Shown here in pieces: positions 35,156 through 47,379 of a stretch of DNA of 64,000 bases (position 1 is the first letter of the stretch; every line of letters begins with the position of its first letter). The notes beneath the pieces are model-generated. The model saw nothing but the letters and a program-made list of their open reading frames with translations. It had not been told where the DNA came from and ran no database searches. A program made the translations under genes and the position numbers. The DNA is from Panorpa germanica (lineage: Eukaryota > Arthropoda > Insecta > Mecoptera > Panorpidae): assembly GCA_963678705.1 (NCBI GenBank), contig OY783205.1:10230001-10294000 (forward strand), read 5' to 3'.

Positions 35156-35369
35156 GTAACGATGAAGAAGAAATGATCCAAATTTTACAGGAACTAAGGG
35201 ACACACGAAGCGAATTTGCTGCTGCACAATGCAGGGTTGCAGATTTAGAACTAGAGCTAGCGTCGATGGTAACGGAGAACAAATCTTTACGTGACATGCT
35301 ACGCAGCACTCCTAGAGACGAGGAAATGAAGAGCGTGCGAGACGAATTGAACAGCATTTGCGAAGACAT
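35156..35369 (+). CDS. CDR2/centrocortin-like gene, exon 4 of those visible
   Basis: Acceptor TTTTTTTTTAATTCCAG ends at 35155; donor GTAAAT starts at 35370. It encodes a second coiled-coil segment: EEEMIQILQELRDTRSEFAA, then CRVADLELELASMVTENKSL and RDMLRSTPRDEEMKSVRDEL. In CDR2 the second coiled coil similarly has alternating E/L heptads. 71 codons, counting the two split ones at the ends. Confidence 0.88.
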
Positions 35370-37714
35370 GTAAATAATACTTTATTTAGCATTTATATTA
35401 TTCCTAATTAGAATAGAGTAGTGCATGTAAACTTATTTTAATTTCGTTACAAGGTTATTTTTGATATGGTTGATTGTGTTTATACCAGGTGCGCCAGTGA
35501 AACAGAAAGATTTGGAGGGATTGCAAACAAAAGACTTTTTTTTATCTATTTATTAAGTGTTTTGCGAATTTTATGCCTTAAGAATTTCACCACATAACAT
35601 AAATGGTAATACGGTTTATAAAAACTAGATGTATAAAAAAATCTTTTTTGAAACTATTAGAATATTATTTAAAATATAACGACTTAGCTGTCAAATCACC
35701 AAATCACGTATGTGTAAACACAACGTTTTTCAACAAATTAATTTGAATTTGAATTGAATTAATATAAATTTTATATTAATTATAGGTAATTTTTTAATTA
35801 TTAAACTATTATATGCATAAAAATATAATAGCTGGCCAAAAGCCATTTACGCCATTTTAGCTATTTAATTGGGAATTGAAAAATTCATTTTCAAAGGTAC
35901 AGTCCCAATATTTGGTCGGCTGTTATATATTTCGTATTTCGTATTTCGTATTACCGGCAGATAAACTTTTTGCATTAACGGTACATCCTGTGCCTCATTA
36001 AATTGTTTGTAATGGAGCAATTAATTAAAAACAATTAGGACTACCTAATTAATTTCATTAAGTATAAATTTGAGAAAGATTGGGATAGGGGAGGGGAGGG
36101 GGTAGAAAAGTTGCATTTTTCACACAAGATAAGCCGGCACTGGTTCAAATAGCGATAGTGCAGGATTAAGAGCTCTCACACAAGAAAACGATTAGTGTTT
36201 ACTATTTACTATTTAATACAACAAATTTACCCTAATTTATGGTTAATTTTTTTTTCTTATTTTCCACAAATATGGTCTTTTTCAGGTTCTTAAAATCTTT
36301 TGGTTTTAGTGGTGCACCCCGTACTAGATTTTTACTATGTAATTACTCTTTCAGTTTTCATTTTTCCTTTAGGCTTTCAAAAAAATATTGAAAAATGTTC
36401 ACTGTTTGAGAAAACCAATGTTTAAGAAAGAATCATCAAATTGAAACTTAAATTATAAATCGTAGCTAAAGCTTCATTCCCACTTACTGTTTTAATATTT
36501 AATTTTGGTTTTAAGTTATTAATTTATTTTTAAAATGTAATTTGTACGCATGCGCCGTGCGTCTCTACATTTTCACAGGTTGTTTCTTTGGCTCTCATAT
36601 TATAATGAATTAATGGTTATTATCTCTTAGAGACTTAAATCAAAACACGGGAGGTAATTGTTTATCTCCGCAGGGTCGCAGAAAGTTGTTATGAACAGGA
36701 AACGGCTCGTCCTAACAAAAAAGTTTAACATCTTAATATTTGTCAAAGGATAATACTCGTATAATAGTTTTCATTTTTTATCCCACGACATTTTGAATTA
36801 GATTTTGCTCAATTATATACTTTATTTAATTACATAATTATTTAACATTAATTAATATTAACATTAATTATTAATTAATGTTAAATAAAATATATAATTA
36901 ATTAAATAATTCTTTCTTTTCCACAAGTTCAAATTTTATTGTTTGTCATACATTATAGATTATTATATACACCGTTTCTATATTGCAAACCTAAATAAAG
37001 TTTTAGTTTTTTAATTTAGGAAGTCCATAAATTACGTCACACAAAATACTATTCTGACAGTCCCCTTCCCACTTGTCACACATTGCAATTAATAACATGT
37101 TTTGTCATATTTTGTAGTTTCTTTAGGCCTTTAGAATAAAAAACCTTTTCCTTTTTTTATTTCAAATGGAAAATTATACATTTTCCAGAAAATGACTTTC
37201 TTTTTTAAACCCTTTTCTTAAGGCTTAGTACACATTTCAATTAATAAAATTTCTGTGATATTTTATATCATTTTTTCATAGAAATAACTTTTTTTTAACT
37301 CTTTTTTTTACATTTTTTTTTTAAATCTACATTATTATATAGGTCTTCTAATTTTATATTGCATGATGTCACAATGGTCCTGACTCTATTGTCACTATTT
37401 GTGAACAACACCTCTTCTTCCCTTTTGCGTGCGACGTAATTTATCGATGACTTCTTGAACCTTACAAGGAAACGACACCTAAAATTCAAACTGGTGCAGG
37501 GAATGTTTACGCATATTGCCATATGCTATACAATTTAAAATAAGATTAAAACAGTGATTGGGAATGATACCTTACATTTTTATCCATTGTTTGTAAGTGT
37601 TTAAGTTTATGTATAACAAATATTTCAAAAATTTCACAAAATATTTCAAGCATATTCGCACTTTCCGTACTCTTACATTTTAAAATTCTAATTGTGCAAT
37701 GTATAATTTTTTAG
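35370..37714. other. intron of the centrocortin-like gene
   Basis: 2.3 kb AT-rich intron. It contains a short palindromic TTAATTAATATTAACATTAA region near 36845-36885; no transposon coding recognised. Confidence 0.6.
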
Positions 37715-37892
37715 GCAAAGTCATTTATGCAGAAAATGCAGTCAAAACATGGACAGCATTAATCCAGAAGATATGTCATCTATAGGAGCATATGAAGACG
37801 ACGATCGTAGCGTCAGGTCTTTTATATCTAACTTCACGGACTCTCCACTGCACAGGGGGTCGATGCGAGGTTCGACGACGATGCAAATAAAG
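37715..37892 (+). CDS. CDR2/centrocortin-like gene, exon 5 of those visible
   Basis: Acceptor TATAATTTTTTAG ends at 37714; donor GTAAAC starts at 37893. It completes a Met codon and continues QSHLCRKCSQNMDSINPEDM, with a CxxC pair, then acidic and Ser-rich sequence (SSIGAYEDDDRSVRSFISNF). It exits in phase 0, so it can join to the exon at 44244 or to the candidate alternative exon at 41861, both of which start in phase 0. Confidence 0.85.
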
Positions 37893-40800
37893 GTAAACCA
37901 TACTCACCTTTCTTACTATCTAGGATTCCTATCATTAACTAAGTGCTTTTTGTGAACTGTTTTTTATTTGACATTTAATTTTGTTGTTCACTAATTTATT
38001 TCTTGCAAGATCTTGCACTGATTTGCTAATTATTAATATGTGTTAATTTTTTGGAGGTCTTGGTAGTAAGATGCAAATACTATTTGCTTTGCCGTATGAT
38101 GTTTGCGCGTCCTAAGTTATTCAGTCATTACTATATGTACAATCAAATATAAACTAAAAGCCATTTATTTGAAGCTTGTATATTTAGGTTTTACATGTAA
38201 ATGTTGATTTACAATGTATAGAGTGGTATTACAAAACACAGGGTGTCTCAAAAGAATGATTCTTTTCAAGGTCGTTATAAATAACATACAAGACGTTTAT
38301 TAATACTGTATCTGAATTTAAGTAAATAACTTTTTTTAACTTGTATATATGGAGACTTTCCCTGTACTGAAAACTTAAAACTTTTTGATTTTTTTTTTAT
38401 ATCTTTGAAATATCTCGGTATTGGATGGTTTTATGACTTTGGTAGTTATGACCAATCTTAAAGACGACAAGAGTTTGAATAAATTTTTTCTCCTTTACAA
38501 CATTTTCTAAATTCAATAACTAGCGCACTGTAATGCTAGAAAAATGAGACACTTTCCAAGTTCGAAGTGAAGAAAATACAAAATTCAGTTTTGTGAAACC
38601 ATTACTACTGTGTTATAATAAGTTAAGGGTCCCATTTCACTGAAGAAAAAATAACTCCTCATATTTCATTCCATACTCTCTCCGAAAGGCAATGATTTTC
38701 ATTTTTCTTGTTGCGATAGTAAAAATCTGGGTATTGAATATATAATATCGGGTGTGTGAGCGCCGCACTCGCACAATTTAGTTTTCTTGAATAGATAAAG
38801 ATATGCTCTACCGATAGTAAAAGTAAATTGTTTTGCTTTATTGTAAATACAGTGGGTTTCATTAGGTTTATATAACTTCTAAATTAAATTAAATTTATAA
38901 CTATTATATAGAAGTCGTGTTCTCATCATTGTTTTCTCTAAGGGACATTTATAAAGTAATGAATCAATTAAAGGGTCAGTAGAATATTCTAACTAAACAA
39001 TGTAATAATTTTACTGTTGGAGAACCTTGTATTTCTATGGTTCTTTTTCTTTAATAATAATACTATTTATTATGAAACTAATTTAATTTGACTACCATTG
39101 ACTACGCTAGTCATCTGTTCTAATTGAGACTACTATTATTAAGGTACAACTTATCGAATAAAAAAAAAAACATACTTGATATATACATAATATAAAAACA
39201 ATATATTCAATAGTTACAAGATAAACACAGTTACACAACAAATGGAACCTATTATATCAACAATTTTACCTGATACACAAAGTTTAGTGACCTATTTTAT
39301 TGCTTTTTTGTAAAAATATAAATCTCTTCTTTTGCGCTTTAGTATAGTCATAAACCTTCTTAAGAATATTTTCTACAAGTTATAGAATCTTAGAAATCGC
39401 TTTTAAAGATTACTCTTTTAGTGTCTTTGTAAAGTAACATTTATGTTTGCGTTTTGCAGGATGCTCCTATGTTTTATGAATTATGAAAAATCTCTTTAAT
39501 TATGTATTTCAAATTTTATTGCTATTTGTTTTAAAAGTAATATTCACTTGTAACAAAAGATAATTATATTTCATTGTTTTAAGGACGGTAACAAAACATC
39601 ATTTTGTAATCTCTTAAGTAAGTTCAAAACAATAAAAATGAAGCATATTTTCGATAATGTTTTTTGACGACGCAGTTATTGTGTAATTATTTCTATAATT
39701 ACTACATGATAAAATGACGTCACAAAAAAAAGTAACATTGCGGTGCCACTCATAACTTTTCACTGGATTTTCTGCAATCGAAAAATCAAAATGATTTCAT
39801 TATTTGATAAGTTTCTGCACGTAATGCTGTCGAGTTTTGCTTTTTTTTTATTAATTTTTCAATTTTTACAGCACTTAAAATTTAAAATACAGATTTTACA
39901 TGAAAAAAATCAGAAACTTTGCTATTTTAAAATATATTTAAATTAAAAAATAAAAAGAACTCGACAGAGTTACCTCGGCATTTATGTAAAGAAAGATTGT
40001 GAAAAATTTCAAAAGTATTGGTCTAGTAGATTTTGTGCTAGAGAGGATATCGACTCTGAAAAAGCTATGTGTGAGAAACCGCGTTTAAAAGTTTCAAAGT
40101 AACACTTAAAAGTGAAGACTTAAAGGTGAAGTCTTAAAACTCTATATCTCCGACATTTTTACTCTAATCCACTTCAAATTTTTACACAATAAACTTAATA
40201 TGTTGTGCATTAATATAAATAAATAAAAAAAAATGAAAAAAAAAGTTAAAACCTTAACACTTAAAAAATTCTTAAAATTATATGCATTCCGGGTTCCATA
40301 AAGCACGTAAAATTTAATTTAGAGTTATAGTAAAAAAGCATGAAGTCACTCGTATCCGAATTGAGGATCCCGATGGGCATATAGATGATAGAAGTGATAG
40401 AAATCTAGAATATAGAATGCAGCAGAGGTATAGAAGTTCGAGCCTGTAACGACTTTCCCAATACAAGGGAAGCTAACATCATTTACTAGTGTTTCGCTCG
40501 TATAACGCTTTTTAACTTTCTGTTTGGTTTTGTTTTGATTTGTTTTCTTCGTTTACTGAATATTTTATGTTTGTGGTTTTTATTTGCTGACTTCTGCTAA
40601 TTAAGCTCTGCATAGCGGTCTCCATTCATGGCACTGCTCATTGCTCATGTCCTGTACTAGGAAGGTAAGGTGATGGTGTTATTTCATTACTAGAGTGAAA
40701 CACTCGATGCATAATATACTCGCACTTATTTTGTTCGGTAGTAACAGAAAAATATGTTTTAAAATTCTAATTTTAAATGCGCCTTCTTAATCTTTCTTAG

Positions 40801-41860
40801 ACGACATCGTTAAAATGTACACACTTAAAAACACATATATAAATTTTAGAACATTTCTGAAGCATATGTTACCAAACAGATATTGACAAAAATTCCTATT
40901 CTAATATAATAATTTTCATAACATATACAGAGAATAATAACCGGTCTATTAAATTTGTATTAAAATTAAGAACATTTTTAACAGTGCATTTCAATTTGTT
41001 GGTCCCAACTTTGATTGTCAAGGCAAGATATTTTATATATTAAATATGATAATTTAAAGAAAACCGTTGTGCTTTAAATCCTTATTGATCTTATAATCTT
41101 ATAAATTATTGTATAGTTCTGGAGTTTATCATTATCTAATTATCCTGAAAGTTTCAAATAGATTGACCGTTGCGGAGTCGAGTATATATTTTGAATGACT
41201 TGTCCTTGACCCCAGTCCTTTTTTCGTCATATAAGAAAGTAAATGAGATGCAAATACGTTTTACGTGTAGTTATACTACTATATTATATTTAATAGAAAA
41301 AATCGATACATTTTCTAATAAAATTTGCTTAGAATATGAGTGATATTTATTGAAAAAAGAACAAAATGAACAATGTTGACCATTGGACAGCTTTTTGGAC
41401 ATTGGTCGTCTTTATTAAAGGGTAAACAATACGTAATCAGCAAACCTTTCGCCTTTAATTCTCTAGTCATGACATTCTGGCAATTAAATATAACTGCGGT
41501 AACCAGTGGTACCAGTGTTGATTCTTAGCTCAGATCCAAAGACATAAGAGACCAAGGAAATTTTTTATGTTCACTTTGATGTCTAACGAGAAAGTTAACC
41601 ATTTTTATCAAATTAACCAAACCAATTAGCCTGTATCTCTAATCTAATTGAAATTGCTATAGAACCCGTTAAAAATTCGCAGTGTTATAAATGCATTTTC
41701 TAAATATTATCGAACAAATGAGTGTTTATTATGTTTTCGAGTTTCACACGTTGTAAAATTTCTGTTGATTTTTAACTTTAACAAATCACCACCATACTCA
41801 TATGACGCACATTGATTTTGAGTTTGATATTTTCAAATTATGATTTGTTTTAATTTTTAG
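37893..41860. other. large intron, 5' part
   Basis: AT-rich. A tiny phase-0 frame (GAT GCT CCT ATG TTT TAT GAA TTA TGA) follows TTTTGCAG at 39459 and could be a very short alternative end, but support is weak. No bounded transposon was recognised. Confidence 0.45.
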
Positions 41861-42061
41861 GAGTTTTTGCTTCGCTGTCTGCATGGTCTGCACGTGGTAC
41901 CGGAAACATTGAGAGTCCTTACTTTTGTTATATGGTTTTGGCTGCAATGTTATGGGTACCCCCAGGTTAAGCACCTGGTGTACTACCTTGCACTCTGGCC
42001 TACTGCATTAGTGCATAGATTCGTTAGCTACATTGTAGAAGACTTTTTGCATATTGGTTAG
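41861..42061 (+). CDS. candidate alternative last exon encoding a hydrophobic tail
   Basis: TTGTTTTAATTTTTAG ends at 41860, and the frame opens exactly there with GAG TTT TTG, in the phase needed after the exon ending at 37892. It stays open for 66 codons to TAG 42059-42061. The product starts EFLLRCLHGLHVVPETLRVL and continues with Trp-, Tyr-, Leu- and Val-rich stretches (TFVIWFWLQCYGY; HLVYYLALWPTALVHRFV), suggesting one or two membrane-embedded segments. There is no ATG, so it makes sense only as a spliced 3' exon. It is less AT-rich than the surrounding intron. Use of it would replace the Ser-rich C-terminus by a membrane-associating tail. Inference from frame, phase and acceptor; no homolog is known to me. 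Confidence 0.45.
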   Translation, partial: EFLLRCLHGLHVVPETLRVLTFVIWFWLQCYGYPQVKHLVYYLALWPTALVHRFVSYIVEDFLHIG

Positions 42062-43055
42062 CAAGCTACAAGTAGTGTTGGATGTTGGAATACAGACTTT
42101 TTATGCATGATGCTAATGTTGTGATTATTGTGTGTATCCATTAAGAACCTCAAGGCACGTCCACACTGGTGCTACTTTTATTTACTCGTATCTTTTACAT
42201 GTTTTATTTGTAGTTATTTTGATTATTTATCGCGTGTCCAATTACATGTGCTCTTTTATTTGGTATATACAGACAGAAACATTTACAAAACTTAGTACAT
42301 TTATTCCAACAAACGCCAATTTTAAAATATTTATATTGCACCAGCGTAGACGTTTCTTTACATTATTTTTAGCTAAACCATAACTGAGTATACTATCAAC
42401 TTATATTTATATAAGAAAAACATCACTGAACGTATAAATTAATTGGTGATGCTTAGAATAATTTACTAGTCATGCTATTTCGTTCTGTTTAATAGACTAG
42501 GAGATAGGTAGCCTGAGACAGCTTAATAATTTATGCAATGTTTTGTATTAAATAAGAGAGTTTTGTTATTGGAAGGTATAAAACATTATTATACCTTGCT
42601 ATTCGAGTTTGGTTGAAAATCGCATAATTGACATATATACTTATTATTTAAAGTATAAAACTTAAATATGTTTTCTTTTATTCTCTGTTCCCATGGTTAC
42701 GTTTACTTTTTTCATGTGGTTAATATTCGTATTAAATATTAATCGTGTGGGTAATTAAGTCCTATGAAATATTTTGCCAATTTATTGTTGTCAAATATAC
42801 TTTTTCTAGCTTATTTTGTTCGTGGAACCAGACGTCAAACTACGGAATTATGACTACAATCTTTATATAATTGTTAGTATACTCAAGTTTGATAAATGTT
42901 GTTGCAATTTCCTAAATCTGAGATCCTTAATTTGTAAGTTTTAGCCTAGTGTTATCTGAAAAAGTTCAGAAGTACCATTTTCCGCCATAGAAGCATAGTG
43001 AGCAGAAGCATTTTTCGCCAGAAATCTGTTACAAAATAGACTAATAGTCCCCTTA
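42062..43055. other. intronic DNA, or 3' UTR of the alternative exon
   Basis: AT-rich, no element recognised. Confidence 0.4.
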
Positions 43056-43298
43056 GGGGGGGACTATTTTGTAACTACTTACCAGACGTCTGTTAGATTC
43101 CGACAATTTTTCAAAACCGTATATTTTCTAAACCAAGTTATGTAAGTTTACACAAAACTATCAGAAGATCTAAAATAAAGAGCAAAATGGATACCATACC
43201 TTGAAACTGACATAAGTAGCCTAATTTGTAAATTATAGGGCTTTGATAAATCGTCAGAAGTTAACAGACGTCAGGTAAGCAGTTACAAAATATTCCCC
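43056..43298. mobile_element. MITE (243 bp) with about 45-bp inverted repeats and TA target
   Basis: The left end GGGGGGGACTATTTTGTAAC and inverted right end GTTACAAAATATTCCCC share about 45 bp of imperfect inverted repeat, including ACAGACGTC and its inverse. TA flanks both ends (43054-43055 and 43299-43300). No coding. An inverted copy of the outermost bases (ACAAAATAG...AGTCCCC) also sits just outside the left end, making a small palindrome there. Confidence 0.75.
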
Positions 43299-44243
43299 TA
43301 AGTGTGTTCACAATTAAAAAATTGTGCACAAATTCAAGAATCAAACCATTATGCAACAGCATTTATTGAGGGTTAGAACCTTTAGTTTATAGCATGAATA
43401 TTTGTAAATTTTTGTACTTTTTATATCTAATTTTAAATTATATTATTAATAGTTTATTAAGAGTTTATATTATAATATTTACAATTTTAATATAAATAAT
43501 TTTCTTTATTTATATTTTTGTTAATAGTAGTTTTATGCATGTAAAGATTTGTATTTAGCATGTATGATTTTTTTTAAATAGTTCCTTTAGTACAAAAATA
43601 TTTATAAAGACAAATTATAAATTCAAAATGAAAAAAATGAGACAGAAATTAAAGTTATTGGATGATTGGAACCAGTATTATTTTAAAAAACGTAAGATAG
43701 TAATATCGTAATTAGAAAACGATCTTTAAATACTAATTTTATGAAAAAAAGTAAGTTTACGTTGTGGTTATCCTAGTGCAAAAATTAATGTGTGCACTGA
43801 TAAACACAACGATATTATTTAAGTTGAAATTGAAACTAACCAACCTGAGCTCTGATCTGCTTCAGCTGCAGAGGTTGTTTTTTTAACATGTGATACCTAC
43901 CATTTATTGTAAACTTAATCAGTTGTAATACAAATTGTGTTTTATATGCATGTTTTTTATTCAAGTTTTTTATTTAAACAATATTTCTTAAATTGAAATA
44001 TAATTATCAAAAAAGTACGCCTAACCCACTAAACATAAAACGTGGACAATACCTGAATATATGTAACATATTAGTAAAATGAAACCGTCGATTGTAAAGA
44101 TTCGTTATGTAAAAAATTAATTTTTATGAATTTATAATCGTATATAAAAATCGCCTTAAGACACCCAGGTCACTACACTTAAACCCATCATATCTATGCA
44201 GTATATATTTTTTAATAAAAATATTACATAATTTTTGTTTCAG
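43299..44243. other. intronic DNA before the last exon
   Basis: AT-rich; no recognised feature apart from the acceptor at the end. Confidence 0.5.
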
Positions 44244-45530
44244 ATTTCGCCTAAAGATAGCCAACCCGGAAATGAAGAACCAAATAGTTATACAATATAC
44301 AATCCGTACAGAGACCTTGTCGAGAAGTATGAAGCTCTGCTTGAGGTGCAACGCCTGCCTCGGCCTACAACTAATCAGAACAGCTCTCTTCCACAGAACG
44401 AGGACCTACAATCCGGGGACTTCAGCAGCATTAATACAAAAGATACAGACGAAGAAAGTGGCAACGGCGAAGATAATAAAAATAAAATTAAAAACCAAGC
44501 TCAGAACCTTAATCGTAAACTGTTATCCAGGACTCCAACTGATTTCTCAGAGGCAGAAACATCTTCATCTGGATTTTCTGATGAGACAAGTAATAAGGCT
44601 ACTCAAACCGAGGAGCGTCCCGGTTCATTCTTGTGCACAATCGCTGATGGGGAAGATTGCAGATTCAGTATATACGATGATGCAAGTCCAATTGATAGTC
44701 GATTTAGAAATCGACCTAAATATCGTGAATTATTTAAGGAAATATTTACAGTTTTGAAAAAGGCAGCTGAAAATAAAGATGAAGGTGAAAAATTACCGTT
44801 ACTCGATGACGTTACTCCCGTAAAGGTACCTCCAGTTACTCCAGCAACAGAAGAACAACCTGGCGATTTCACAGATGATACTCAAAGTATTATGTCGTCA
44901 GCCATTTCTGAGCAATCGGTTGCTGTTTCTGAAAGAATTACAGCTGCGGAAAAAATAATGAGAAGGCCAAGTCTATCGAAACATGCAGAAACAAAACTTC
45001 AAAGCAATGTAAAAGCAGAACTCATTTCTGAAAATACACAAGATGCTAAAACCTCTACAAAACCAGAGGATCCAACAAGAGTATTAACACCTTACAGGCG
45101 CCAACCTCTGGAATATTTATCAGTTGGTAATAATATACGAAAGAAATCATCATCAAAGAAGCATTCTAGCAGACGACAAGTTGATCGTTCAGAGTCTCCG
45201 ATTATACCAACTCCTCCAAAAGTTTACTACAGAACAAATGGAACGAGCGAAAACAGAAAGAAACGACGTGAATATCGCCCAATAGATAATCTTCCCAGAG
45301 CTAATAATCTGGAGTGGAATGGTTCATCAATGCAGTTCTACAACAAATCAATTTCATCGCCAACACCTAGTATTACCAGCAATTCTGGTAGAAATTGGGC
45401 AGATTCGAGCCTGGAGTTTAAACCTAGTACTGCGTCACAAGATTTAAATAAATTGAAAAAACTTGAATTGTCTTACGCAGAGGTACTCAGAAACGCAGAC
45501 AAAGCTAAGAAGATGGCGCGTAGAAAATAG
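44244..45530 (+). CDS. CDR2/centrocortin-like gene, last exon
   Basis: Acceptor TTTTTGTTTCAG ends at 44243. 428 codons to TAG 45528-45530. The early block NPYRDLVEKYEALLEVQR matches the CDR2 block around YSALKVKYEELLKKC. KATQTEERPG corresponds to the AVQT motif, and the conserved C-terminal block KYRELFKEIFTVLKKAAENK corresponds to the family signature YKALFKEIFSCIKK. The long remainder is Ser/Thr/Pro- and basic-rich and probably disordered, ending in the short Lys-rich KKLELSYAEVLRNADKAKKM helix. The six visible exons total 743 codons plus a split first codon. Orthology to insect centrocortin is inferred from these motifs. The 208-frame overlapping ORFs here are shadows. Confidence 0.9.
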   Translation: MSPKDSQPGNEEPNSYTIYNPYRDLVEKYEALLEVQRLPRPTTNQNSSLPQNEDLQSGDFSSINTKDTDEESGNGEDNKNKIKNQAQNLNRKLLSRTPTDFSEAETSSSGFSDETSNKATQTEERPGSFLCTIADGEDCRFSIYDDASPIDSRFRNRPKYRELFKEIFTVLKKAAENKDEGEKLPLLDDVTPVKVPPVTPATEEQPGDFTDDTQSIMSSAISEQSVAVSERITAAEKIMRRPSLSKHAETKLQSNVKAELISENTQDAKTSTKPEDPTRVLTPYRRQPLEYLSVGNNIRKKSSSKKHSSRRQVDRSESPIIPTPPKVYYRTNGTSENRKKRREYRPIDNLPRANNLEWNGSSMQFYNKSISSPTPSITSNSGRNWADSSLEFKPSTASQDLNKLKKLELSYAEVLRNADKAKKMARRK

Positions 45531-46156
45531 AGATTATTCATTTTGAAATGTTAAATTAATGTTGTCAACTTAATTTTTAAGCTATAGCGCCTAGGAATAT
45601 TTGTCTTGTCCCTTGAAATCATTTATTATTTAATTGTACATATTTAGTTAATTCGTTTGTGTCAATGCGTGTAAAAATTATTTACAAGGACTCCTTATAA
45701 AATTTTAATATATTAAGATATACATGAATATTTTGTGAATATAACATTAAATATATATATAAATTACATACTTCAACTATAAAATATCAATTATAAGCTA
45801 TATATAAAGTCGTATTATTCAGAGAAAAATTTCATTAAAGTTTTATGTAATTAATTTTCATAAATATCAGTTCCGAATTATTAGTAATTCTGGTTACGAA
45901 GGCGCACGATTTCGCTTAAAAATTAAATTCTCTTACATTGCAACGTATATTATTCCTAATAAATAATAAATCTGACTTATTGGATAATTAATAGCAAACC
46001 ACAATTTCCTCAGAAACTATATACTCTTTAAGGTGGTGATAAGTAATTTTGATTAAAGTTTTGTTATCTGTATAAAACCTGCGCGTTTCTAGCATCTTTT
46101 CTCTAATCACAATTGTCAGGAGCTTATAATTTGTTAAACCAAATTAACTATATACT
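45531..46156 (+). other. 3' UTR of the centrocortin-like gene (probable)
   Basis: AT-rich, starts after the stop. AATAAA signals at 45958-45963 and 45965-45970 are the first plausible cleavage signals; later ones lie near 46600 and at 46854-46859, so the mRNA end is not fixed. Confidence 0.5.
45958..45970 (+). terminator. candidate poly(A) signals of the centrocortin-like gene
   Basis: Two AATAAA hexamers about 430 bases after the stop codon. Alternative signals downstream mean that a longer 3' UTR is also possible. Confidence 0.4.
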
Positions 46157-46251
46157 ACTTTACAGTTATGGCATGCATCAAGAATATATATATAAAATAT
46201 TTTGTTTATTTTATTCTTGACTATTTTTCATGCATGCCATAACTCTAAAGT
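46157..46251. repeat. 95-bp hairpin in or just after the 3' UTR
   Basis: ACTTTACAGTTATGGCATGC begins a 22-base arm (46157-46178) that pairs with 46230-46251 (ATGCATGCCATAACTCTAAA...) with one mismatch. The loop is about 50 bases of A/T. Possible MITE remnant or structured RNA element. Confidence 0.65.
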
Positions 46252-47379
46252 AATGTCCAAAACTTTTAGTACCATACTTATTATTTCACTTGCATTTTCG
46301 TTTGTTTGTAATAATATTAAATAATTTAAACTGAAGGCTTAAATTCAAATCAGTAATGTGCCCAATTATAATGGCAAGCTAGCGGTCGTAAAATCAATTC
46401 AATATTTACGTTAAAATTTGATTGTTTATTATTGACAAAAACGTTTGCGCCATATAAAATAATTTAGATTTATATGAGTGATTTTGTGATAAATTGAATA
46501 ACATTGATGTCAAGAAATAGTCATTTTGCATCAATTAGAGTGTCAGGTGTACAAAGGATGAATGATTTTTAATTGTAACAGAATTAGATTAGATTATAGC
46601 AAATAAATAAATGTTGGTTTGTGTTTTCCTGTATTAACATTTGTAGCTCTAAATTTCAGATTGTATTTTCGATATCCTTAGATTTTATATCGCTTAAGAG
46701 AATTACATTCTTCAATTTCATATTTTAGATATTTAATATAATAAATTAAGTATTTTTCTGTCTTTTAAATAATGTTATTATATAATTTTAATAATATAAT
46801 TGAAAAAACGGGGAGTCCTTGTAGGTCCTGTGTGACGATGTACTTTTATTCGCAATAAATCCTAATGTATTTCAAAATATTGTTTTACTTATTTATTTAG
46901 AAAATTATATTAAAATGTGTATCCACTTACATTTAGGCAATTTCACTTTCAGTTTGCGCAAATCGCGACTTTATTTCTCTACTTTTTTTTATTTTACTTA
47001 ATAAATTTAATAATGAGTATTTTATTGTAATTAATGTTTCTGCCTTTACGGCATTAGAGCGACATTTATATTTTACATTTTCTTCACAAACTTTTAACAT
47101 TTTTTTAATTCTCTTCTTCCTTTTGAAAATTCTTCTCCCTATTTATCTTTCTCCACCGCCTTCTCCTTACTTTTACCACCTACTTATTTCTTCTCTTCTC
47201 TTGCAATGGTTCCTCACGACTCCCTTGGCTCACAAAGTTTCTCCTACTTCTCACTTCTCTTTCTCCTTACCTCTATCATCCATACTATTCCTTCCAATAA
47301 CTACTCCAAGCTTAATGCACTTTCTACTTTATCCTGGCACCTATACTTAATGTGTTAACGTATTATACTAATTTTTCCT
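46252..47379. other. AT-rich intergenic DNA
   Basis: Includes a late AATAAA at 46854. From about 47100 the + strand becomes C/T-rich; this belongs with the degraded LINE described next. Confidence 0.4.

Noticed and set aside
44272-44757. 161-residue ORF overlapping the last centrocortin-like exon in another frame
   Set aside because: Shadow frame; the 44244-45530 frame carries the conserved blocks and the splice phase.
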